Positions 21,343-27,312 of a stretch of DNA of 27,312 nucleotides are shown here, in pieces. The stretch lies in the IMG/VR virus record IMGVR_UViG_3300021185_002827, positions 1 through 27,312 of that record, one strand, 5' to 3'. This DNA comes from a virus. A program made the translations under genes and the position numbers. The notes below the pieces were generated by a model that ran no database searches, was not told the DNA's origin, and was given only the letters and a program-made list of their open reading frames with translations. Each line of letters starts with the position of its first letter. Position 1 is the first letter of the stretch.

Positions 21343-23634
21343 ATGAGCGACATACAAATAATTAAAAGAAACGGCGATCGAGAAGATTTAGACATAGACA
21401 AACTACACAAAGTTGTATTTCATGCATGTGAAGGCATCAGTGGTGTAAGCCCAAGCCAAGTAGAAATAAAAAGCCATATACAATTTTATAATGGCATTAC
21501 AAGTGAAGACATTCAAGAAACATTAATAAAAAGCGCCGCTGATTTAATTAGTGAGGAAACGCCCAACTACCAGTGGGTAGCGGGTAGACTTATAAATTAT
21601 CATTTGCGTAAAATGGTATACAGTCAGTATGACCCCTGGCACATCAGCCGCTTGATTGAAGTAAACACTGAGCGTGGATTTTATGATCCAGAATTAGGCT
21701 CAAGTTATTCTCAAGCGGAATGGGATATACTAAACAACTATATTAAGCACGAACGTGATAACAGCATTGCATATGTTGGTATGGAACAGTTTCGTGGCAA
21801 GTACTTGGTACAAAACCGTGCAAGTGGTGAAATATTTGAAACACCACAAATGGCATATATGTTGATTGCCGCTACATTGTTTAGCGACTATCCAGTGGAA
21901 ACACGTATACGTTGGGTCAAAGACTACTATGATGCTGTTAGTACATTTGAGATTAGTTTGCCAACACCAGTAATGGCAGGTGTACGTACACCACAGCGTC
22001 AATTTAGTAGTTGTGTACTTATTGAAACAGGCGACAGTTTAGATAGTATTAATGCAACATCAAGTGCAGTTGTAAAATATGTAAGCCAAAAAGCAGGCAT
22101 TGGTATTGGTGCAGGTAGTATTAGAGCTATTGGTAGCCCTATACGTAAAGGAGACGCAACACACACGGGTGTCATTCCTTTCTATAAAATGTTCCAAGCG
22201 GCTGTTAAGTCATGTAGCCAGGGTGGTGTACGTGGTGGAGCGGCAACGCTATACTATCCAGTCTGGCACTTGGAAGTAGAAGATATGTTGGTGCTTAAAA
22301 ACAACAAAGGCACTGAAGACAATCGTGTGCGTCATTTAGACTATGGTGTACAATTTAACAAACTTATGTATGAGCGTCTGCTTACAGGTGGAGATATTAC
22401 ACTGTTCTCACCGAGTGATGTTCCTGGTTTATATGAAGCATTTTTTGCTGACCAAGACGAATTTAAACGTTTGTATGAAACAGCAGAGCGCAATACAAGA
22501 TTACGTAAAAAGAGTATCAAAGCAATTGACTTGTTTAGTGCATTTATTGAAGAGCGTAAAAACACTGGTCGTGTATACCTAATGAACGTGGACCATGCAA
22601 ATGATCATGGTGCATTTGATAAAGCAGTTGCACCAATACATCAGAGTAACTTGTGTAGTGAGATTGATCTACCCACCAAACCATTAAACCATGTGTTTGA
22701 TGAAGAAGGTGAAATTAGTCTTTGTACACTGAGTGCTGTAAATTGGGGAGTAATGCGTGGTGTTGATAACTTCAAGAGTGCATGTGAACTAGCAGTGCGT
22801 GGACTTGATGCATTACTGGACTATCAAAAATATCCAGTATTAGCGGCTGAACTAAGCACAATGAAACGCCGACCAATTGGTATTGGAATTATTAACTTTG
22901 CATATTGGCTTGCTAAAAATGATACAACATATCAAAATCCCAACTTGGAACTTGTGGATGAGTGGGCAGAAGCATGGAGTTACTATCTAATTAAAGCAAG
23001 TGCAGATTTAGCGGCAGAACGTGGAGCATGCCCTGGCACACCGGAAACATTGTATGGCAAAGGTATTACACCAAACATGACATACAAAACAGATGTTGAC
23101 GAACTTGTTCCACATCAAGAACGTATGGACTGGAAAAGCCTGCGTGAACAACTTAAACAAACAGGTATCCGTAATTCAACACTAATGGCATTGATGCCAG
23201 CAGAGACATCAGCGCAAATTTCAAACAGTACAAATGGCATTGAACCGCCACGTAGTTTTGTAAGTGTTAAGCAATCCAAGCATGGCATATTAAAACAAGT
23301 TGTGCCGGGTATCCACAAACTAAAAAGTAAATATGACCTACTGTGGGATCAAAAGAGTCCTGAAGGTTACTTAAAAATTATGGCAGTGTTACAAAAATAT
23401 ATTGATCAAGGTATCAGTGTTAACACTACTTACAATCCAACATTCTTTGAGGATGAAAAGATCCCAATGAGTGTTATGCTACAGCATCTTATTATGTTTT
23501 ACAAATATGGTGGCAAGCAATTATACTATTTTAATACATTCGATGGTCAGGGCGAACTTGACATCAACGCAGAAGACAGTGAACTAGCCGCAGGTCAGAT
23601 GGATGACGAAGACTGCGATGCTTGTGTAATATAG
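21343..23634 (+). CDS. nrdA: Ribonucleotide reductase class Ia, alpha subunit NrdA
   Basis: Reduces ribonucleoside diphosphates to deoxyribonucleotides for phage DNA synthesis. Key residues align with E. coli NrdA: C224 (SSCVLIE), C438 and E440 (SNLCSEI), C461 (SLCTLSAVN), the Tyr pair of the radical pathway in KQLYYFNT, and a C-terminal CDAC (C758, C761) that exchanges electrons with glutaredoxin. An ATP-cone-like regulatory segment occupies about residues 4-90 (IIKRNGDREDLDIDKLHKVV). Length 763 aa matches the family. AGAGGAAAG lies about 12 nt upstream. It is the first of a nrdA-nrdB-glutaredoxin operon. Confidence 0.96.
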   Translation: MSDIQIIKRNGDREDLDIDKLHKVVFHACEGISGVSPSQVEIKSHIQFYNGITSEDIQETLIKSAADLISEETPNYQWVAGRLINYHLRKMVYSQYDPWHISRLIEVNTERGFYDPELGSSYSQAEWDILNNYIKHERDNSIAYVGMEQFRGKYLVQNRASGEIFETPQMAYMLIAATLFSDYPVETRIRWVKDYYDAVSTFEISLPTPVMAGVRTPQRQFSSCVLIETGDSLDSINATSSAVVKYVSQKAGIGIGAGSIRAIGSPIRKGDATHTGVIPFYKMFQAAVKSCSQGGVRGGAATLYYPVWHLEVEDMLVLKNNKGTEDNRVRHLDYGVQFNKLMYERLLTGGDITLFSPSDVPGLYEAFFADQDEFKRLYETAERNTRLRKKSIKAIDLFSAFIEERKNTGRVYLMNVDHANDHGAFDKAVAPIHQSNLCSEIDLPTKPLNHVFDEEGEISLCTLSAVNWGVMRGVDNFKSACELAVRGLDALLDYQKYPVLAAELSTMKRRPIGIGIINFAYWLAKNDTTYQNPNLELVDEWAEAWSYYLIKASADLAAERGACPGTPETLYGKGITPNMTYKTDVDELVPHQERMDWKSLREQLKQTGIRNSTLMALMPAETSAQISNSTNGIEPPRSFVSVKQSKHGILKQVVPGIHKLKSKYDLLWDQKSPEGYLKIMAVLQKYIDQGISVNTTYNPTFFEDEKIPMSVMLQHLIMFYKYGGKQLYYFNTFDGQGELDINAEDSELAAGQMDDEDCDACVI

Positions 23635-23647
23635 GGAAGAGTGAACA

Positions 23648-24778
23648 ATGAGTGTTTTTAACAGCAACAAAGAAGGCAACCACACGGAAGCATTAGCGTT
23701 TCTAGATCCAGAAGGCGGGGTAGACATCCAGCGTTACGATACGCTGAAGTATCGTAAGTTTGATCAGTTAACTGACAAACAATTGGGATTCTTTTGGCGT
23801 CCTGAAGAAGTTGATGTATACAAAGACGGAAAAGACTTCAAAGATTTAAATGAGCATGAACGTCATATCTTTACAAGTAATCTCAAAAGACAAATCTTGT
23901 TGGACAGTGTACAAGGTCGTGCGCCAGCTGAAGCATTTGGTAGCCTAGTTAGTATTCCTGAATTGGAAAACTGGGTAATTACATGGACATTTAGTGAAAC
24001 AATCCACAGTCGTAGTTACACACATATTATTCGTAACATTTATAATGACCCAACAAAAATCTTTGATGAGCTCATGGACATTCCAGAAATTGTAGATTGT
24101 GCTGATGATATCTCAAAGTATTATGATGACTTGATTGAGAAAAGCGGATACTACAGTTTACTTGGTGCAGGAACGCACACTGTAAATGGTAAAAAAGTAG
24201 AAGTTAATCTATACGATCTTAAAAAAGCATTGTACAAAACTATTATGAGTGTAAACATCTTGGAAGGCGTTCGCTTTTATGTATCGTTTGCATGTAGTTG
24301 GGCGTTTGCTGAACTTAAAAAGATGGAAGGTAATGCTAAGATTATTAAATTAATCTGTCGTGATGAAAATCTACACTTGGCAAGTACACAATACTTGTTG
24401 AAAATCTTACCAAAAGACGATCCAGACTTTATTAAGATTGCCAAAGAGTGTGAAGATGAAATGGTACAAATGTTTGTTGATGCTGTTGACCAAGAAAAAG
24501 CATGGGCAAGTTACTTGTTTAAAGATGGTAGTATGATTGGTCTTAACGAGCAACTACTGAGTGAATTTGTAGAGTGGATTGCAAACAAACGTATGACAGC
24601 GGTTGGATTGCCAAGCCCATATAAAACTCCACAGGCAAGTCCATTACCATGGACACAAAAATGGATCAGTGGTGCAGACGTACAAGTAGCACCGCAAGAA
24701 ACAGAAATTAGCAGTTATGTGATCGGTGGAGTTAACAAAGATGTTAGCGAAGATACTTTTAAAGGAATGAGCTTATGA
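23648..24778 (+). CDS. nrdB: Ribonucleotide reductase class Ia, beta subunit NrdB
   Basis: Holds the diiron-tyrosyl radical cofactor that starts catalysis in NrdA. All expected ligands are seen: D86 (LLDSVQG), E117 and H120 with the radical Tyr Y124 (SETIHSRSYTH), E206 (NILEGVRFY), E240 and H243 (CRDENLHLAS). So it is a standard tyrosyl-radical enzyme, not a metal-free or Phe-substituted variant. Length 376 aa. It follows nrdA by 13 nt with GGGAAGAG upstream of the ATG and overlaps the glutaredoxin start by ATGA. Confidence 0.96.
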   Translation: MSVFNSNKEGNHTEALAFLDPEGGVDIQRYDTLKYRKFDQLTDKQLGFFWRPEEVDVYKDGKDFKDLNEHERHIFTSNLKRQILLDSVQGRAPAEAFGSLVSIPELENWVITWTFSETIHSRSYTHIIRNIYNDPTKIFDELMDIPEIVDCADDISKYYDDLIEKSGYYSLLGAGTHTVNGKKVEVNLYDLKKALYKTIMSVNILEGVRFYVSFACSWAFAELKKMEGNAKIIKLICRDENLHLASTQYLLKILPKDDPDFIKIAKECEDEMVQMFVDAVDQEKAWASYLFKDGSMIGLNEQLLSEFVEWIANKRMTAVGLPSPYKTPQASPLPWTQKWISGADVQVAPQETEISSYVIGGVNKDVSEDTFKGMSL

Positions 24779-25032
24779 GAGAAATCGTTGTATACAGTAA
24801 ACCAAATTGTCCTTACTGTGTCAAAGCAAAGCGACTGCTCGATCAGATGGAATTACCTTTTACTGAGAGAGTAGTTGGTGTAGATGCAACACGTGAGCAA
24901 CTATTAGAGGCGGCTCCAAATGCAAGAACAGTACCACAGATTATTATAGATGATAAAGTAATAGGTGGCTATGATCAATTAGCTACATATATTGAAACTA
25001 CAGGATTTAATGGAACAGGTTATAGCCTCTGA
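24775..25032 (+). CDS. nrdC: Glutaredoxin
   Basis: An 85-residue thioredoxin-fold protein with the dithiol active site C12-P-Y-C15, the cis-proline loop TVPQIIIDD and the glutathione-binding IGGYDQL. It most likely re-reduces the NrdA C-terminal cysteines, since it is coupled to nrdB by an ATGA overlap. The symbol nrdC follows T4 usage for the phage reductant; the sequence is a classical CPYC glutaredoxin. Its last 23 nt overlap the start of the next gene. Confidence 0.93.
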   Translation: MREIVVYSKPNCPYCVKAKRLLDQMELPFTERVVGVDATREQLLEAAPNARTVPQIIIDDKVIGGYDQLATYIETTGFNGTGYSL

Positions 25033-25585
25033 TAGGCATCGGCAAGATTATATACGGATACTACATTACATAGATACGTATACAGATATCGAGTACTTTA
25101 AAGGATATTTCTTAGATATTGGTGTACACCAAAAACAAGAAATGTTATTATTTGCTAACACATTTGCAAACTATGTTGGCTATGATGCAAATCCATATTA
25201 CTGTAATGAACTGAATAAAGCAGGGTATACTATAGAAAATTACATTATAAGTGATAGTATAGGGCAAAAAACTTTATATGTTAGTGGTACTCCAGGGTAT
25301 GACAGTTTAGTTCGAAGTAATGTAACAGATGTGATAGGAGAAGTTATAGTACCCTGTCAAACAATAGATAACTTATGTAAAAATAAACTTAGGGTAGATA
25401 TAATAAATGTGGATGTTGAAGGCCACGACGGAAATGTGTTAGTGGGTGCTAGATCAACAATAGAAAAACATAAACCATTACTGATTGTCGAAACATTACC
25501 AGATTATATTAAGCCTTGGTTAGAGTTACAGGGTTACATTTTTTATCAAGACCGAGATTGGTTTTGTATTCCAAGGAGAACATAA
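25010..25585 (+). CDS. FkbM-family SAM-dependent methyltransferase
   Basis: The SAM-binding motif FLDIGVHQKQE (34-44), the second strand YVGYDANP (55-62), VPCQTIDNL (115-122) and the metal- or catalysis-associated VDIINVDVEGHDGNVL (129-144) match the FkbM pattern, known for O-methylation of sugars, lipids and small molecules. The acceptor here is unknown; surface glycans or a virion modification are options. ATG 25010 is chosen (AGGA just upstream); the frame is open from TTG 24992. It overlaps the glutaredoxin gene by 23 nt, so it is translated with the reductase operon. Stop overlaps the next start (TAATG). Confidence 0.82.
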   Translation: MEQVIASDRHRQDYIRILHYIDTYTDIEYFKGYFLDIGVHQKQEMLLFANTFANYVGYDANPYYCNELNKAGYTIENYIISDSIGQKTLYVSGTPGYDSLVRSNVTDVIGEVIVPCQTIDNLCKNKLRVDIINVDVEGHDGNVLVGARSTIEKHKPLLIVETLPDYIKPWLELQGYIFYQDRDWFCIPRRT

Positions 25586-25905
25586 TGATTATTGATATTA
25601 ATAAAAAGGGCGATGTTATTGCCCTTAAACTTACAAGCGGAGAAGAGGTTATTGGCGTGTGGCAAGAACACAGCAACGGTCAAATACGTATGCGTAAACC
25701 ACTTGCTATGGTAATGACAGAAAAAGGCCCAGCAATGGCTCCATATTTTGCAACAGCAGATGTTATGACTGACACACCAGAGATTTCGTTTAACGAAAAC
25801 TTGGTCGTAGCACAAGCCAAAGCACATAAGCCATTTAAAGATGCTTATATGCAAGCAACCACTGGTATTGACACCAGTGCTGAGGGATCTAAACTTATTT
25901 TCTGA
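25585..25905 (+). CDS. Sm/Hfq-like small protein, 106 aa
   Basis: Residues 8-50 (GDVIALKLTSGEEVIGVWQE, GQIRMRKPLAMVM) have the two-strand pattern of LSm-like barrels: a hydrophobic strand, a TSGEE turn, G-V, then a second strand. The rest (AMAPYFATADVMTDTPEISF, helical QAKAHKPFKDAYMQATTG) is typical of a conserved cyanophage protein whose function I do not know. Hfq-like RNA binding is only a fold-level suggestion. AAGGAG 6 nt upstream fixes the start. Its TGA overlaps the next late promoter box. Confidence 0.8.
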   Translation: MIIDINKKGDVIALKLTSGEEVIGVWQEHSNGQIRMRKPLAMVMTEKGPAMAPYFATADVMTDTPEISFNENLVVAQAKAHKPFKDAYMQATTGIDTSAEGSKLIF

Positions 25906-25911
25906 TAAATA
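25904..25911 (+). promoter_or_regulatory. T4-type late promoter box GATAAATA
   Basis: GATAAATA, 7 of 8 to consensus, overlapping the TGA of the upstream gene (25903-25905). The predicted +1 is about 25917, giving a 15-nt leader with TAGGAAAAAG before the ATG at 25932. Confidence 0.7.
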
Positions 25912-25931
25912 TCATTAGATAGGAAAAAGTT

Positions 25932-26219
25932 ATGCCAGCAGTTCATAGAGATACAGACGCAAGAGCATGTGGTGCTCAAACAAACGCCGCATGTGAACGT
26001 GTTTATACAAACAATTTAATAACATCAGTTGATGGTAATCCCAATAGTCACGGCGGAGGCAACCTAAATGCCGCTAATCCTAATGTGTATATTGGTGGAA
26101 TACTCACTGTTATTGTAGGCAATAGTGCAGGTGCAGATAGTTTATGCCCTATTCCAGGCGGAAGTCATTGTAATCCAAGTGCTACATCTGGTAGTAATAA
26201 TGTGTTTATTGGAGGGTAA
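25932..26219 (+). CDS. 5.4: PAAR-motif spike-tip protein (gp5.4-like)
   Basis: PAAR proteins cap the central tail spike and sharpen it for membrane piercing. The N-terminus MPAVHRDTDARACGA, the SHGGGNLNAANPNVYIGG strand-turn segment (about 43-60) and the C-terminal SGSNNVFIGG repeat the typical PAAR pattern, with His and Cys residues available for metal binding (H5, C13, H44, C72, H75 or C76). Length 95 aa fits T4 gp5.4. A late promoter and AGGAAAAAG precede it. The next gene starts 2 nt after its stop. Confidence 0.88.
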   Translation: MPAVHRDTDARACGAQTNAACERVYTNNLITSVDGNPNSHGGGNLNAANPNVYIGGILTVIVGNSAGADSLCPIPGGSHCNPSATSGSNNVFIGG

Positions 26220-26221
26220 CA

Positions 26222-27312
26222 ATGGCGTCAACAGATTTTCCAAATGGTTTAGCAAGTGTTAATGAGTACTTAGATACTCGACATCACACAAATACTGATA
26301 TTCAAGGCCAGATAGGCGATAACGCAAAAGTTGTTGTAAAGAGTGAGTATGATTTCTCATTACGTGAAATCATATGTAACCTGTTGGCTGGACGTGGTAT
26401 TAAATTACCAAACATACAAGTGTGTTTGAGTGTTAACCTTAAGGCAATCTTGGGCGTGCCTGGAATACAAGCAGAACTACTGGATGCGTTAAATGAACTT
26501 GACAGTGAATTTGACAAGTTTATGACACACACTGGTATTGAAGAAACACTGGGCCGTGTAAACAGCGCACTTGCTGAAGTAACACAGATAGCAAATATGA
26601 TTAACTTCTGTGCTACACCAATTGAACCAATAGCAATTCCAAACATACTTGAACAAACTATGGATAGTTTCCTTGGTGCTGGTAAAGACATTATTAATGC
26701 TATTGGCAATATGGTTCCAGATCAAGTTGGTGGATGTCTTGGGTTTAATGGACAGGAATTTAACTTAAATTTATTTAATGGCGGTATACTTGGTGATATA
26801 TCCAGTCAGTGGGATGCTATCAAAGGCGGATCACTAACACAAAACCAACTTAACGGTTTAGTGGCAAGTATTAACAGTGTAAAAGATGACCTAAGGTCAC
26901 TAATGGATCGTGAAAACAGCGTTGTAGGTACTGAAGGTACACTGGGCGGCAGTATGTTTAGTAATGATGTTAGTACAACCACAAACACTGATATGGGCTT
27001 GATGCATAATGCAGATGCGGCAGGGATACAAGGCAACACACGTCTAGCAAGTCAATTAAAAGCACAGTATGACCGATTGGCCGGATATCCAGTAGTTGAC
27101 AAAAATGGTAAGGTATACAAAAATATATTTGAACTAATACTGGAGCCAGGGTTAATAGCATTATTGGATAGTTTACAAGACCCAAGCCCAGAAATTAGCC
27201 AAAGACAGCCAGTTTTCAGTTATTGTGGTGAGATTGTGGGATACACTGCATCAATAACACAAGATGATCCAGACAACAGTAGTGGATATGTACCAGCAAC
27301 AACTACCCCAGA
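26222..27312 (+). CDS. Virion structural protein, 3' end cut off by the window
   Basis: The frame from ATG 26222 stays open to the end of the window (363 complete codons). The product (MASTDFPNGLASVNEYLDTR...) has a Leu-rich region (IICNLLAGRGIKLPNIQVCL), helical repeats with Gly/Asn turns, and coiled-coil stretches (LNGLVASINSVKDDLRSLMD). Its place right after the PAAR gene, with a 2-nt gap, suggests a tail or baseplate protein expressed from the same late promoter. I cannot name the family. A segment FNLNLFNGGILGDIS is Asn-rich like other phage structural proteins. Confidence 0.78.
   Translation, partial: MASTDFPNGLASVNEYLDTRHHTNTDIQGQIGDNAKVVVKSEYDFSLREIICNLLAGRGIKLPNIQVCLSVNLKAILGVPGIQAELLDALNELDSEFDKFMTHTGIEETLGRVNSALAEVTQIANMINFCATPIEPIAIPNILEQTMDSFLGAGKDIINAIGNMVPDQVGGCLGFNGQEFNLNLFNGGILGDISSQWDAIKGGSLTQNQLNGLVASINSVKDDLRSLMDRENSVVGTEGTLGGSMFSNDVSTTTNTDMGLMHNADAAGIQGNTRLASQLKAQYDRLAGYPVVDKNGKVYKNIFELILEPGLIALLDSLQDPSPEISQRQPVFSYCGEIVGYTASITQDDPDNSSGYVPATTTP

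Noticed and set aside
26302-26709. Minus-strand open frame of 135 codons
   Set aside because: Antisense to the open structural gene that continues to the end of the window, with Ser/Pro/Ile-rich shadow composition.

Overview
The window reads as part of the genome of a T4-like marine myovirus, most like the T4-type cyanophages. The evidence is a set of hallmark genes: UvsW helicase, gp61-type primase, gp41/DnaB-type helicase, class Ia ribonucleotide reductase NrdA/NrdB with a glutaredoxin, a PhyH-type dioxygenase, a PAAR spike-tip protein and several cyanophage-like virion proteins. The DNA is AT-rich and gene-dense, with many ATGA and TAATG stop/start overlaps. Family calls come from motifs I recognise, not from a database search, and the host cannot be named from this sequence. 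I saw no tRNA gene, CRISPR array, insertion sequence or integrase.

Layout. 1-2.6 kb: small unknown genes, an OB-fold-like protein and a AAA+ ATPase, the last two each behind its own sigma70-type promoter. 2.6-7.4 kb: a strong hairpin, then uvsW and an overlapping run of small genes (a zinc-ribbon membrane microprotein, a zinc-finger protein, a miniature DnaE-like protein, PhyH). 7.4-7.8 kb: one minus-strand gene. 7.8-9.0 kb: a virion protein. 9.0-11.7 kb: primase, a small gene and the replicative helicase. 11.7-12.0 kb: a second minus-strand gene. 12.1-19.4 kb: a mainly late block with a nucleotidyltransferase, a KxDG ligase-like protein, a holin-like protein and several virion or prohead candidates. 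19.4-20.1 kb: a PD-(D/E)XK nuclease. 20.2-21.3 kb: a tail-fibre-like protein and an unknown gene. 21.3-25.9 kb: nrdA-nrdB-glutaredoxin, an FkbM methyltransferase and an Sm-like protein. 25.9 kb to the end: PAAR protein and a truncated virion gene.

Control. Two promoter classes are visible. Replication and recombination genes sit behind TTGACA/TATAAT-type promoters, several built into the stop codon of the gene before. At uvsW and the nuclease, and less clearly at the primase, the predicted transcription start falls on the ATG, which suggests leaderless mRNAs. Virion genes sit behind T4-type late boxes (NATAAATA), normally 13-20 nt before the ATG with a Shine-Dalgarno in the short leader.

Main candidates for something new: (1) the nucleotidyltransferase/ligase-like pair at 12317-14354, whose ligase-like member starts with a peptide resembling a T4 capsid-targeting sequence; (2) the 191-residue DnaE-like protein that keeps the three catalytic aspartates; (3) a compact terminator / late promoter / ribosome-site element at 16105-16160; (4) a leader of four hairpins before the holin-like gene at 15711-15857.
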